Source of the DNA: Corallococcus coralloides DSM 2259
GTDB taxonomy: Bacteria > Myxococcota > Myxococcia > Myxococcales > Myxococcaceae
Length of the DNA stretch: 64,000 nucleotides
Assembly (NCBI RefSeq): GCF_000255295.1
Contig: NC_017030.1
Span: 186,001 to 250,000, forward strand
Direction: 5' to 3'
This document shows positions 9,101 through 17,668 of this stretch, piece after piece. Under the pieces are notes generated by a model. That model saw nothing but the letters and a program-made list of their open reading frames with translations, did no database searches and was not told the origin of the DNA. Each line of letters starts with the position of its first letter. The stretch's first letter is position 1. The position numbers were made by a program, and so were the translations under genes.

Positions 9101-9310
9101 GAGCTGGCGCTCCAGCACGGTGGTGACGGCGCTCTCCACCGTCTCCGCGGACGCGCCGGTGTACGTGGCGGTGATCTGCACCTGCGGCAGCGCCAGCTCC
9201 GGGTACTGCTCGATGGGGAGGCTGGGAATGGAGATGGCGCCCACCAGCGTGATGAGGATGGACAGCACGCTGGAGAAGACGGGGCGCTGGATGAAGAAGT
9301 CGGTGAACAT
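6113..9310 (-). CDS. RND multidrug efflux transporter, HAE1 (AcrB/MexB) family
   Basis: 1065 aa, full length for the family. It is the inner-membrane proton/drug antiporter of a tripartite efflux pump. The N-terminus FTDFFIQRPVFSSVLSILITLVGAISI is the characteristic first helix. Proton-relay acids are visible in TM4 (GLVVDDAIVVIENVERV) and the relay Lys in LVMLVGLASKNAILIVEF. Two large periplasmic loops separate the two sets of six helices. The C-terminus is a charged and Pro-rich tail (PSGPQNPPPPSIPPEGEPPR). It lies 9 bp after the adaptor gene, third in TolC-adaptor-pump order, so all three components are co-transcribed. Substrate cannot be read from sequence; no dedicated regulator is adjacent. 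Confidence 0.95.
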   Translation of the reverse strand: MFTDFFIQRPVFSSVLSILITLVGAISIPSLPIEQYPELALPQVQITATYTGASAETVESAVTTVLERQLNGMEGMRYMSSTSTNDGQSTITATFDPSRDVDLAAVDVQNRVATATPQLPAQVNALGVTVRKAQTQLLVSFGVFDKEKRYDTEFISNYADVFIRDALLRVKGVGDVRIFGERRFAMRLWLDPTELARRSLTAQDVVNALQEQNVQVGAGKVGQAPSSKEQAYQLSLQVKGQLTSADEFGAIVIQRGADGALVRIRDVGNVQLGAENYQQLLRFNGQDAVGLGITQLPGSNALEVREGVEAELQRLSANFPPGLTYQVAFDTTAAVSASIEEVLQALGEAILLVILVIFIFLHGWRSVLVAVTTLPVSLVGTFMFVNAFGFSLNTLTLFGLTLATGLVVDDAIVVIENVERVIEHEKVDAKEATHRGMQQVAGVVVATALVLSAVFIPVSFFPGTTGAIYRQFALTIAFSISLSALVALTLSPALCARLLRPNEGQKFVLARKFDQGMDALRRGYGKLLRLMLGKLRWVVVGIFAVFLVATGLLYRATPTGFIPDEDQGYVIIAVQGPEGTSLEYTRNVLIQVEDIIKQQEEVTQIFTVGGFSLLGTGANYGSLFINLKPWEERKAKESSVAGLIERLRGPLGQVGGARVLPLQPPAIRGVGSVGGFEFVLEDQQGGRTLEELAQATQALVGKASQDQRLRGVFSAFTAGSPQLNIDVDREKAKAMGVPLSSLFSTLQVYLGSQYVNDFTFANRVYRVFVQAATPFRDNPKDIGSFYVRSDTGAMVPLEALVKVTPITSAQNITHYNLFRSANINGQGSPGTSTGTALNAMEEVAKQALPPGFTFEWTGLSQEQKSAGNTVLIIFALGIVFVFLVLAAQYESFALPFVVMLAVPVAMMGALLLQNLRGLVNDVFCQVGLVMLVGLASKNAILIVEFGEQLRAQGQGVVESAINAAETRLRPILMTSFAFLFGVVPLMLASGAGASARKSLGTAVFGGMLFSTFVNLIFIPVLYALVEGARTKILKHRKHGNSPSGPQNPPPPSIPPEGEPPRPQPA

Positions 9311-9319
9311 GGCGGCCCC

Positions 9320-10528
9320 CTACCGACCCGCGTCCGCGCCGCCGCCCATGCCCTGGGCAGGGGGGAGGGGCATGCCTTCTGTCTGGCCCTGCGACTGCCG
9401 CGCGGGCTTCGGCTGGATGGGCATGCCGTCGCGCAGCTGCTGCACCCCGCTGATGATGACCTGGGTGCCCGCGTCCAGGCCCTTGAGCACCTCGTAGTCG
9501 TTGCCCTCCACCAGCCCCAGCGTCACGGGCTGGCGCTTCACCACGGTGCCGGCGTCGCCTTCGCCCACCACCATGGCGAAGGACTGGCTGCCCTGCCGCG
9601 TCACCGCGGTGGTGGGCATCTTCAAGGCGTCGCGCACGTCGTAGACGAGCTGCGCGCGCACCAGCTGGCCCGCCCGGAGGCCCACGGTGTTCTCGAAGGC
9701 GGCCTGCACCTCCACCAGCTGCGTGTTGGGATTGGGTGTGGTGGCGACGAAGAAGGCGGGGGCGCGGACGATGGGCTCGCCGTCCTCGTTGAGGATCTCC
9801 AGCGGCGTCTCGCCAATCTTCACCCGCGCGGCCTGGTCCACCGGCACCTGCACGGACAGCTCCAGCGCGCGGCTCTGGTCCAGGATGGTGAGCGCCGTCT
9901 GCGGCGTCACGTAGTCGCCCAGCTTCACCGGGATGTCACCCACGACGCCGTCGAAGGGGGCGCTCACGTTGAAGAAGCCCAGCTGCACCTGCTGGTTCTG
10001 GATCTGCGCCTCCGCCGCCTGGGCCTGGGCCTCGGATTGCGCCGCCTGGGCCACGGCCTGTTCGTAGTCCTGGCGGCTGACGAGCCCTTCCTTGAGGAGC
10101 TGCGCGCTGCGCTCGCGCGTCCTGCGCGCGAACTCGCGGTTGGCGACGGCGGAGGCCTTCTGGGCCTGGGTGGCGCGCAGGGAGGCCTGCTCCTGGCGGG
10201 GATCCACCACGAGCAGCACCTGGCCCGCCTTCACCTTCTGGCCCTGGCGAACGGGAATCTTCTGGATGTAGCCGGCGACCTGCGGGACGACGGTGATGCT
10301 GCTGCGGGAGATGAGGGTGCCCACGTACTCGCGGGTGTCGCGCACCGGGCCGGGCTTCACCGCCATCACCTGCACGGGCGTGGGCTTGCCGCCGCCCTGG
10401 CTCTGCTGGCCCCCCTGGGGGCCGCCTCCGGGCGCGGCCTGGCCGGGGTCCTTGCCGCCGCTGCACCCGCCCGCCGTCAGCGCGAGGACGAGCCCCCATG
10501 CGCCCCAACCGCCCCTCACCACTCGCAT
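9320..10528 (-). CDS. periplasmic adaptor (membrane fusion protein) of RND pump, MexA/AcrA type
   Basis: 402 aa. A lipoprotein-like signal (GLVLALTAGGCSGG) precedes a linker and a split biotinyl-lipoyl-like domain (SITVVPQVAGYIQKIPVRQGQKVKAGQVLLVVDP, later NVSAPFDGVVGDIPVKLGDYV). Between the halves is an alpha-helical hairpin rich in Ala/Gln/Glu. Beta-barrel and membrane-proximal domains follow, and the tail is Gly/Gln-rich. Such proteins bridge the inner-membrane pump and the TolC channel. The ATG overlaps the end of the TolC gene by 13 bp and the stop is 9 bp before the pump gene. The lipobox is acceptable rather than ideal. Confidence 0.92.
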   Translation of the reverse strand: MRVVRGGWGAWGLVLALTAGGCSGGKDPGQAAPGGGPQGGQQSQGGGKPTPVQVMAVKPGPVRDTREYVGTLISRSSITVVPQVAGYIQKIPVRQGQKVKAGQVLLVVDPRQEQASLRATQAQKASAVANREFARRTRERSAQLLKEGLVSRQDYEQAVAQAAQSEAQAQAAEAQIQNQQVQLGFFNVSAPFDGVVGDIPVKLGDYVTPQTALTILDQSRALELSVQVPVDQAARVKIGETPLEILNEDGEPIVRAPAFFVATTPNPNTQLVEVQAAFENTVGLRAGQLVRAQLVYDVRDALKMPTTAVTRQGSQSFAMVVGEGDAGTVVKRQPVTLGLVEGNDYEVLKGLDAGTQVIISGVQQLRDGMPIQPKPARQSQGQTEGMPLPPAQGMGGGADAGR

Positions 10529-12177
10529 GCTGCCTCCGACAGGAATGCATCCACCTGGGCCTGGCGGAACTGGAAGTCGCGGATGACGAGCTCGAGTTCG
10601 GCCTGCCGCAGGGCCCCGGCCGCATCCACCAGCTCGAGGCTCGTTCCGGTGCCCACCTCGAAGCTGCGGCGGGTGAGCCGGTCATTCTCTTCCGCGAGTC
10701 TGCGCTCGCGCTCCGCCAGGTCGCGCGTCGCCTGGGTCACCTGCACGGCGCGCTTCGCCTGGGTGACCTCGATGACGATGTTGCGCTCGCGGTTGGTGAC
10801 ATCCGCGCGGGCCTGCTCCAATTGGCCGCGGGCCTGGCGCAGGCGGCCCTCGCGCGCGCCGCCGTCCCAGAAGGGCAGCACCAGGCTGGCGCCGACGTTC
10901 CAGATGGGGACCTCGGCGAAGCCCGGGTTGACGGTGAGCGCGGTGGTGGTGCTGGTGAGGTCCAGGGTGGGCGCGTACTGGCGATACACCTCGCCGATGG
11001 CGCGTTCGGCCACCACCTGGCGCGACTTCGCGGCGGCGATGTCCGGGCGGTTCTCCAGTGACTCCAGCGTGCGGCAGGTGGCCTTCGTGCCCTCGAAGAG
11101 CGTGGTCAGCTCCAGGCCCGGCTTGATGCCCACGGCGGACGGAGTGCCCAGGGCGAGGCCCAGGGCCTCGCGAGCCTGGCGCAGGTTCTCATCTCCGGTG
11201 ACGACGTTGCGGCGCGCGGTCTGGGCGTCCTGCTCCACGCGGACGACGTCCAGGCGGGTGCCGGCGCCCAGCTCGAAGCGGCGCTGCGCGAGGGCCAGCC
11301 GCTCCAGCGCGGTGCGCAGGTTGACGCGGTTGACCTCCGCCAGGCGCTCGTTGGAGGACACGGAGACGAGCGCCTGCGCGAGCCCCCGGGTGAGCTGCCG
11401 GCGCGTCTCCGCGAGCGACAGGGCGGCGGTGCGCCGCGACTCCTTGGCGCTGCCCAGGGCGTAGAGGCTGGCCAGGTCCACCACGGGCACGTTGGCGTTG
11501 AGCACGCCGATGCCCAGGAGCTCCGTGGGCGTGAAGCCCCCTTCGCCGCTGACGCCACCGCCCACGCCACCGCCGATGCCACCGCCGACAGCGGGGATGT
11601 TCGGGTTGAGGATGTTGTACTGGGCGGACAGGGTGCCGCCGACGGTGGGCAGCAGGTTGGCGAGCGCGATGCGCCACGTGCCCGCGGCGACCTCCACCTG
11701 ACCCAGGACCGCCTGGAGGTCGGTGGAGCGCTGGCGCAGGAGCGTGAGCGCTTCGTTCCAGGACTGGATCTCCTGGGGCGCGGCGGGCGCGGGAGTGAGC
11801 AGCGGATCCGACACGTTCGCCTGGAACGGTGGAGGCACTTCCGGAACGTCGTCCGGATTCTGGGACGAAGGCGTGCGGGTTCGGTCGGGCTGCCGCGCGG
11901 GTGTTCGCGCGGGCGTGTTCGGAGCCGGGGCATTCGGCGCGGCGGGAGGCTGCTCGGGGAGCTTCAGGACCGGGGCGTTCGGCGCGGGCGCGTTCGGAGC
12001 CAGGGTGTTCGGTGGCGTGACGGGAGGCGTGGGCGGCGGAGGCGCGGGCGGAGCGCGCTGCGGTGGCGCGGTGTATTGCGCGACGAGCGGCCGAGAAGGT
12101 CCGGAGCCGTGCGGTGCTGGCGCCTCACCGGGGATTCCGGAGGGGACCAGCAGGGCTGCGAACACGAACGCGTTCAT
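10516..12177 (-). CDS. TolC-family outer membrane efflux protein with Pro/Ala/Asn-rich N-terminal extension
   Basis: About 553 aa. An N-terminal signal-like segment (NAFVFAALLVPSG) is followed by about 100 residues of low-complexity repeats such as APNAP and TPP. Two outer-membrane-efflux repeats then follow (QSWNEALTLLRQRSTDLQAVLGQVEVAAG; LTRGLAQALVSVSSNERLAEVNRVNL; RNIVIEVTQAKRAVQVTQATRDLAERERRLAEEN), with the usual helix ends (FELGAGTRLDVVRVEQD, FEVGTGTSLELVDAAG). It forms the trimeric exit duct for the pump. ATG 12177 follows GGGGAG at the right distance. First gene of the efflux operon; its 3' end overlaps the adaptor start. The Pro-rich extension is longer than in classical TolC. Confidence 0.9.
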   Translation of the reverse strand: MNAFVFAALLVPSGIPGEAPAPHGSGPSRPLVAQYTAPPQRAPPAPPPPTPPVTPPNTLAPNAPAPNAPVLKLPEQPPAAPNAPAPNTPARTPARQPDRTRTPSSQNPDDVPEVPPPFQANVSDPLLTPAPAAPQEIQSWNEALTLLRQRSTDLQAVLGQVEVAAGTWRIALANLLPTVGGTLSAQYNILNPNIPAVGGGIGGGVGGGVSGEGGFTPTELLGIGVLNANVPVVDLASLYALGSAKESRRTAALSLAETRRQLTRGLAQALVSVSSNERLAEVNRVNLRTALERLALAQRRFELGAGTRLDVVRVEQDAQTARRNVVTGDENLRQAREALGLALGTPSAVGIKPGLELTTLFEGTKATCRTLESLENRPDIAAAKSRQVVAERAIGEVYRQYAPTLDLTSTTTALTVNPGFAEVPIWNVGASLVLPFWDGGAREGRLRQARGQLEQARADVTNRERNIVIEVTQAKRAVQVTQATRDLAERERRLAEENDRLTRRSFEVGTGTSLELVDAAGALRQAELELVIRDFQFRQAQVDAFLSEAACEW

Positions 12178-12490
12178 AAAGGGATGCTCCCCAGGTAGGG
12201 GCGAAGCCAGCCCCCGGCCACGGTTCGCGCCCCCCGGCGCTCCAGTGGACAACACAGCAGGGCGAGGAAGTGCTCAGCAATCGATGAACAGACCTCGAGT
12301 CGGCGCTGGAGGTCCGGGATTGCCCTTACGGGCGTAGGGGCAGGGAAGGTGGAGGGGCTCGTGGAGACATGGCGCGTCCTGACGCTGGCTGGGGCAAGGA
12401 AGAGCCAACGTGCGTCACGAGCGCCGAGCGGGCGTCTGTCTTCAAGGGAGGGCGCGCGTTCAACACGCCACGGCGGTCATGACTGCCAGG
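12178..12490. other. intergenic region upstream of the efflux operon
   Basis: 313 bp between the start of the tolC-like gene and the end of the upstream lipoprotein gene, both on the minus strand. It should contain the efflux-operon promoter, but I see no convincing -35/-10 pair, palindromic operator or hairpin. Confidence 0.4.
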
Positions 12491-13048
12491 TCAGGGGCCC
12501 TGGCGTGCGCCGGTTCCCGCATCCGGGAACGGCAGGGGCATGGAGCCATCGGGTGGATCAAAGGACCGGCCGACCTCCGACGTGGGAACCAGGGTACCGG
12601 GCCCTGCATCCGTGGGCACGCGCGATTCATCCGGCTCGCCATCCCGAAGGCGGCGGAGGAGCCGGCCATCGCTCCCGACCGCGTACTGCGCGCCCGAGTG
12701 CAGCGCGGGAACGGTCAGGCCACAGGCCCGGGGATCCTCATCGATCCGGATGAAGATGACCCCTTGCCGCTGAACGACCCTGTACCGGTGTGACTCGCGC
12801 CGGTCGACGCAGGGCGTGTTGGCATCTTGTGGGCCCAGGAAGTCAGCGGCGGCGACTTCGAGCGCGCGCAGGACACTGCCGCTCAACTCGACCGTACTGC
12901 CATCCACGCCCGCTTCCACGGCGGGCTGTTCGAAGAAGCGGGGGAACTCGATGGACGTGTCATTCGTCCACGCATCACGCGTGGGCGTGGACCGCAGGCA
13001 GCCCGCCAGGAGCAATGCTGCCGGAAGCGCGCGCCACGCCACGCTCAC
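12491..13048 (-). CDS. predicted lipoprotein of unknown function
   Basis: About 185 aa starting at GTG 13048. The signal ALPAALLLAGC is a clean lipobox with Cys 17. The mature protein has a segment with two conserved-looking Cys (ANTPCVDRRES and DEDPRACGLTVPALH) around a beta-rich core (SHRYRVVQRQGVIFIRID), then an acidic, Pro-rich tail. It begins 11 bp after the octaheme cytochrome stop, so the two are probably co-transcribed and both exported. I do not recognise a family. Likely membrane-anchored in the periplasm or outer membrane. Confidence 0.65.
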   Translation of the reverse strand: MSVAWRALPAALLLAGCLRSTPTRDAWTNDTSIEFPRFFEQPAVEAGVDGSTVELSGSVLRALEVAAADFLGPQDANTPCVDRRESHRYRVVQRQGVIFIRIDEDPRACGLTVPALHSGAQYAVGSDGRLLRRLRDGEPDESRVPTDAGPGTLVPTSEVGRSFDPPDGSMPLPFPDAGTGARQGP

Positions 13049-13059
13049 GCCGCGAGTCC

Positions 13060-15141
13060 TCACTGCGCCGGCAGCATGCCCAGCCGCTGCTTCGCGGACT
13101 TGTTCTGCGGATCGAACCGGAGCGCTTCCTCCAGCCGCTCGCGGCCCTTCGCCGGGTTGCCCTGCACCACGTAGAGGTCCGCCAGCCGCACCAGCACGTC
13201 CGCGTTGTAGGGCTGCAGGTCCAGCGCCTGTTCGAACTCGCGCGTCGCCGTGGTCACGTCCCTGCGGCGCATGGCCAGCTGCCCCAGCATCACGTGCGGC
13301 TGCACCAGCCCGCGCGTCTCCGGCTCCGTCGCCAGCGCCTGCAAGGCCGGCATCGCCCTCGCGTCCCCGAATGCCGCCAGCGTCAACGCCGCGCCCTGCC
13401 GCACCCACAGCGAGCCGTCCTTGAGCAGCGCCGCCAGGTCCTCCGTCGCCTCGCGCGCGTTCGCCGCGCCCAGCCCGTCGATGATGTCCGAGCGCAACGT
13501 GCTGTCCGTCGTCCCCTTCAACGCCGCCCGCAGCGCCGGCACCGCGTCGCGCTTGAACCGGCGCGCCAGGAACTTCGCCGCCGCGCCCCGCAGCGTGCCC
13601 GCCTCCGTCGTGTCCGCCAGCACCGCCTCCAGCGCCCCACGGCTGAGCGCCGCCGTCTTCTCGTCGAACGCGTCCGCCAGCCGCAGCCGACGCGCCTGCC
13701 GCGCCTCCGCCTTCGGCCACCACTTCACCAGCGACGCCTGCATCGCGTCCGGCGTCTGCTTCGCGTGACAGGTGTTGCACGCGTTGGGGATGTCATGGCG
13801 CGCCGTGTTCCGCGGCGCCGGCACGTCCAGCGCGTGGTCCGCGAAGTGGTCCAACACGCCCGACACCACCGGCGGCATGTGACACGCCAGGCAGTCCTGC
13901 GCCGCCGCGGCCTTGTGGTGCGTGTGCTGCTCGCCCTGCGCCACCACCTCCGGATGACAGCCCTGGCACGTGGACGCGTTCACCGACGTGCGCGCCGCCA
14001 CCGGCTTCTGCTTGCGCACCTCGTTGGGCGCGCTCGCGTCGTGCGGCGCCGTGTGGCACGTCAGGCACGTGGCCCCGCCCTTCAGGTGGCACTGGGACTG
14101 GATGAGCGCCTGGTACTCGAAGCTGGAGGTGCTGGGCCGCCCATCCGCGAAGAAGTCCCCGGAGCGGTCGTTGCCCACCAGCATCACCATGGGCTGATAG
14201 CTCGCATCGTAGCGCTGGCCGGGCTGGAAGTGGTGCTTCGCGTCCAGCATGGGGAACAGCGTGCGGCGCGGCCCGTGGCACTGCGCGCACACCGCGAAGC
14301 CCTCCTCCTTCGACAGCTTCGCCGGCTGGATGATGTCCGCCGGAACCTGCGACTCCGCATGCCGCCCGCCGGGCCCGTGGCAGGACTCGCACGCCACGCC
14401 CGCGTCCGCGAACTTCGTCTCCCACTGGTGGCTCGCCCGGTCATAGCGCGCGTCCAGCCCTGTCACGTGGCAGTCCAGGCACGCGTGCTGCGCGCTGCGG
14501 CGGAAGTTCGTCCAGAAGAACGGGTGGTCCGGCGACAGCGCCCCCTGCTTCTTCTCCGAGTAGTCCACCCACTCGCCCTTGCCCGTGACGTGGAAGTACA
14601 CCGGCATCACCTGCCAGCGGCCGTCCGGCAACAGCGTGATGGGGTCCTGCATCCGCTTGCCACCCACCACCCACTGCACCGGCCACTCGCCCAGGTTCCC
14701 GTCCGCGCCCTTGGTGCGCATCAGGTACTGGCTTCCGTCGCGGCGCATCCACGCCTCGCTGGACTCGCCCTTGAAGTGCGTGCCCGCCGCGAACGTGCCC
14801 ACCACGTACGGCTTCGTCGCCGGAGACAGCGCCCTCGAGTGCCAGTCGTGCTTCCAGCCCGTGTGCTGCTCCTCGTGGCAGTCCGCGCACACCTGCGAGC
14901 CCACGAAGTGGTTCGGCTTCGAGGGCGGCGCCTCCACCGTCTTCACCGGCACGGGCGCGGCCACGCTGCCCGCGTCCAGTGGGGTCTCCGGAGCCGGCGC
15001 GGGCGCCTGCGTCACCGGCGGGGACACGGCGGGCGTGGGCGCTGAAGGGCGCAGGAAGAAGAACAGGCCCGCCGCGAGGACCACCACCGCGAGGGCGACA
15101 AGGACAGGGCGAGAGGAGCGCATCCGGAAGGTGCCGCCCAT
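13060..15141 (-). CDS. octaheme c-type cytochrome with HEAT-like and TPR repeats
   Basis: About 693 aa. After an N-terminal anchor helix (PVLVALAVVVLAAGLFFFL) and a Pro/Ala linker come eight CxxCH haem sites: CADCH, CLDCH, CESCH, CAQCH, CLTCH, CQGCH, CLACH and CNTCH. The CESCHGPGG and GG.TCLTCH contexts recall cytochrome c554-like domains. HEAT-like helical repeats follow from about residue 480 (LKGTTDSTLRSDIIDGLG, LLKDGSLWVRQGAALTLAAFGD), then a TPR pair at the end (FEQALDLQPYNADVLVRLADLYVVQGN). It is a periplasmic electron-transfer protein with a docking module. ATG 15141 has GGAGG three bases away; ATG 15123 is the alternative. No quinol oxidase or reductase partner adjoins it. Confidence 0.85.
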   Translation of the reverse strand: MGGTFRMRSSRPVLVALAVVVLAAGLFFFLRPSAPTPAVSPPVTQAPAPAPETPLDAGSVAAPVPVKTVEAPPSKPNHFVGSQVCADCHEEQHTGWKHDWHSRALSPATKPYVVGTFAAGTHFKGESSEAWMRRDGSQYLMRTKGADGNLGEWPVQWVVGGKRMQDPITLLPDGRWQVMPVYFHVTGKGEWVDYSEKKQGALSPDHPFFWTNFRRSAQHACLDCHVTGLDARYDRASHQWETKFADAGVACESCHGPGGRHAESQVPADIIQPAKLSKEEGFAVCAQCHGPRRTLFPMLDAKHHFQPGQRYDASYQPMVMLVGNDRSGDFFADGRPSTSSFEYQALIQSQCHLKGGATCLTCHTAPHDASAPNEVRKQKPVAARTSVNASTCQGCHPEVVAQGEQHTHHKAAAAQDCLACHMPPVVSGVLDHFADHALDVPAPRNTARHDIPNACNTCHAKQTPDAMQASLVKWWPKAEARQARRLRLADAFDEKTAALSRGALEAVLADTTEAGTLRGAAAKFLARRFKRDAVPALRAALKGTTDSTLRSDIIDGLGAANAREATEDLAALLKDGSLWVRQGAALTLAAFGDARAMPALQALATEPETRGLVQPHVMLGQLAMRRRDVTTATREFEQALDLQPYNADVLVRLADLYVVQGNPAKGRERLEEALRFDPQNKSAKQRLGMLPAQ

Positions 15142-15283
15142 GCTCCTCCCAAGCGTCAGGCCGCACAAGCGGCGCTCCGCGTAAGGCCGCCTCCTCCAGT
15201 GGACAATGACCTCCCAGGGAGGGCTGCGGTCCTGGCGAGCCCTGGATTAGGGTCTCCTTCCCAAGCCAAGGGAGGCCGTGCCC

Positions 15284-16111
15284 ATGCCCATGCGATCCGT
15301 GAATGGAACCCGGCTGTATTACGAGGACACGGGGGGTTCCGGAGACGTGGTCCTCTTCAGCCACGGGCTCCTCTGGAGCACCCGGTTGTTCGACCCGCAG
15401 GTGGAGGCCCTGCGCGGCCGCTTCCGCTGCATCGCGTATGACCACCGGGGGCAGGGCCAGAGCGACGTGTCGCCCGAGTCCTCCATCGACGTGGAGACGG
15501 TGTACGCGGACGCGGTGGCGCTCATCGAGTCCCTGGGCGTGGCGCCCGTCCACTTCGTGGGCCTGTCCATGGGCGGCTTCGTGGGCATGCGGCTCGCGGC
15601 GCGCCGGCCGGACCTGCTGCGCTCGCTGGTGCTCCTGGAGACGTCCGCCGACCCCGAGCCCACCGCCAACGTGCCGCGCTACACCGCGCTCAACCTCATC
15701 GCCCGCTACGTGGGTCTGGCCCCCGTCGCGACCGCGGTGATGCGCATCATGTTCGGCGCGTCGTTCCTCACCGACCCGGGCCGCGCGGAGGAGCGGGCGC
15801 TGTGGCGAACGCGCCTGACGGGCAACCGTCGCGACATCTACCGCGCCGTCAACGGCGTCATCAAACGCAAGGCCATCGCGGAGGAACTGCCGCGCATCCG
15901 CACGCCCACGCTCGTCATCGTGGGGGAGGAGGACCGCGCGACGGTGCCCGCCAAGTCGGAGCGCATCCACTCGCTCATTCCCGGCTCCCAGTTGGTGCGC
16001 CTGTCGCGCGGAGGCCACTCCTCCTCCGTGGAGGAGCCGGCGCTCGTCAACGCGGAGCTCGCCCCCTTCCTCACACAGCACGCGTCCAACCGAGCCGCGC
16101 ACGCGGGCTGA
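15284..16111 (+). CDS. alpha/beta-fold hydrolase
   Basis: About 275 aa. Canonical fold: oxyanion HG in VVLFSHGLLWSTRLF, DHRGQGQSD, nucleophile elbow VGLSMGGFVG, acid in LVIVGEEDRATVP and the final His in LSRGGHSSSVEEP. It belongs to the esterase, 3-oxoadipate enol-lactonase or lactonase-like group; substrate unknown. GGAGG at 15271-15275 suits ATG 15284 (8-base gap) better than GTG 15278 or ATG 15290. It is transcribed divergently from the cytochrome gene and followed by the DUF427 gene 34 bp later. Cytoplasmic, no signal peptide. Confidence 0.85.
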   Translation: MPMRSVNGTRLYYEDTGGSGDVVLFSHGLLWSTRLFDPQVEALRGRFRCIAYDHRGQGQSDVSPESSIDVETVYADAVALIESLGVAPVHFVGLSMGGFVGMRLAARRPDLLRSLVLLETSADPEPTANVPRYTALNLIARYVGLAPVATAVMRIMFGASFLTDPGRAEERALWRTRLTGNRRDIYRAVNGVIKRKAIAEELPRIRTPTLVIVGEEDRATVPAKSERIHSLIPGSQLVRLSRGGHSSSVEEPALVNAELAPFLTQHASNRAAHAG

Positions 16112-16145
16112 CGCGCCGTTAACCAGCACCCCAGGAGGGTTTCCC

Positions 16146-16430
16146 ATGCCAGTCGCGAAATGGAACGGCACGGTGCTCGCGAAGAGCGACACCTACGAGA
16201 CCGTGGAGGGCAACATCTACTTCCCGCCGGACAGCCTGGTTCGCGAGCACTTCAAGCCCAGCGCCACGCACACCACCTGCCCCTGGAAGGGCGAGGCGAG
16301 CTACTACTCCGTGGAGGTGGACGGGAAGACGAACGCCGACGCGGCCTGGTACTACCCGGAGCCCAAGCCGGCCGCGTCCAACATCCAGGGCCATGTGGCC
16401 TTCTGGAAGGGCGTGACGGTGGAGCGCTGA
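16146..16430 (+). CDS. DUF427 domain-containing protein
   Basis: 94 aa, the usual size of a single DUF427 domain. The motifs KWNGTVLAKSDTYETVEGNIYFPPDSL, THTTCPWKGEASYYSVEVDG and AAWYYPEPKPAASNIQGHVAFWKGV are typical of this small beta-rich family of unknown biochemistry. CAGGAGGG precedes the ATG at good spacing. It probably shares a transcript with the hydrolase upstream. The stop is two bases from the convergent MpaB-like gene. Confidence 0.85.
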   Translation: MPVAKWNGTVLAKSDTYETVEGNIYFPPDSLVREHFKPSATHTTCPWKGEASYYSVEVDGKTNADAAWYYPEPKPAASNIQGHVAFWKGVTVER

Positions 16431-16432
16431 CG

Positions 16433-17473
16433 TCAGCGGCCCAGGAGGTACTTGCCCCAGCGCAAGCTGTTGCGCATCTGGGTGACGATGAAGGCGGGGA
16501 CCCACTGGAGCAGGTTCGCCTCCGGCTGCACGTCGTAGCCGGCCCGCAGCTCGGAATGGATGCGGCGGGGGTCCAGCGTCGTGGGGTAGGGCGCGCCGGG
16601 GCCTCCCTGGCACTCGTGGTGCTCGAAGAAGAGGTCCCACAGCTCGGCGGCCTCCGCGTGGGTGTTCGCGATGAGGCGCGTGTCCACGCCCAGGAGCGAG
16701 CCCAGCAGCTTCCAGAAATAGTACCAGCGCTGCTCGTTGAACTCGTAGCGCTTGTCGCGCCAGGCCTGCGCGACGACGTACGAGAACGTCAGCAGCGTGA
16801 ACGCGACCGCGCTCTGGTTGTAGCAGCGCCGGTCGGTGTAGCGGGAGCGGTAGTGCTGCAGCGCCACGTTGTGCATCTGCGCCAGCAGCAGCGTCGTGGC
16901 CAGGGTGCGCGTGCTGTAGAGGCTGCCCCAGCCCATGCTCATGTTGCCGTAGAGGATGCGCAGCATGATCTGCGCCGTCTCGATGACCCGGCGGGACACG
17001 ATGGCCTTGAGCTTGCTGTGCGGCCGCTGCTCGAAGAGCGCGGACACGTCGTAGTGGTAGTACGTGGCCTGGAAGGACACGCCGGCCAGCTCGTTCACGG
17101 ACGTGGCCTGGAAGAAGACGTAGAAGGCCTCGTCGCGCGCGGCCTCGAAGTCGCGCAGGAACTGCGCGGAGGACTGCGCGCCCGTCACCGCCGCGGTCGC
17201 GGTGGCGTGGGCCTGCGCTCCGTAGAGGATGCCCGCGAGCCGATGGTCGCTGTAGGTGTTCCACCAGTCCGCCGCGATGTCGCTGAACGCCTTCAGCGCC
17301 GGTTTCCACCCGTTCACGCTGGGCGTCGCCTGAGCGTGCTTCGTCCAGTGCTGCCGCAGGCCCTGCATGAATTGTGGATCCGCCGCGCTCATGATGCCGA
17401 ACAGGCTGTTGGGCGCGTCGAGCGCATCGCCCAGGATGGCGTCCAGGTTCTGACCACGGAAGGTGAAGGGCAT
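16433..17473 (-). CDS. oxygenase MpaB / DUF2236-like protein
   Basis: About 346 aa, mostly helical, no signal peptide. The block LQHYRSRYTDRRCYNQSAVAFTLLTFSYVVAQAW...FNEQRWYYFWKLLGSLLGVD has the spacing of the DUF2236 family (latex-clearing-protein and MpaB-like), in which a His/Arg-rich centre binds haem b. Typical haem-proximal residues are less clear here, so oxygenase activity is uncertain. ATG 17473 has a CGGAG site. It is transcribed away from the ABC ATPase. A neutral call would be a conserved helical protein. Confidence 0.5.
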   Translation of the reverse strand: MPFTFRGQNLDAILGDALDAPNSLFGIMSAADPQFMQGLRQHWTKHAQATPSVNGWKPALKAFSDIAADWWNTYSDHRLAGILYGAQAHATATAAVTGAQSSAQFLRDFEAARDEAFYVFFQATSVNELAGVSFQATYYHYDVSALFEQRPHSKLKAIVSRRVIETAQIMLRILYGNMSMGWGSLYSTRTLATTLLLAQMHNVALQHYRSRYTDRRCYNQSAVAFTLLTFSYVVAQAWRDKRYEFNEQRWYYFWKLLGSLLGVDTRLIANTHAEAAELWDLFFEHHECQGGPGAPYPTTLDPRRIHSELRAGYDVQPEANLLQWVPAFIVTQMRNSLRWGKYLLGR

Positions 17474-17668
17474 GCGGCGGGCGCTCCGGCGGACGGCGTT
17501 CCCGGCGCAGTGTAGAGAACTGTTGAACCTGTAACAAACCGCCCGCCCTGGAAAACCCGACACGTAGGGGATGTGACGGGGCACGTGGAGACGGGGCTTC
17601 GCGGGGGGACGCGAGCGGCGATGCTGGGGCTTTTCGCGGGGCGTGGCCCTGAGTGGAGGAGCGGAGCC

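Noticed and set aside
8225-11464. Open plus-strand frame of 1079 codons
   Set aside because: Antisense to the RND pump, adaptor and TolC genes, whose motifs are unmistakable.
11850-12080. Repetitive Pro/Ala/Asn-coding DNA that looks like a tandem repeat
   Set aside because: It is the low-complexity N-terminus of the TolC-like protein, not a separate repeat element or CRISPR.
12240-15205. The string CTCCAGTGGACAA occurs in two intergenic regions (about 12240 and 15192)
   Set aside because: A 13-mer shared twice in 64 kb is expected by chance and the contexts differ.
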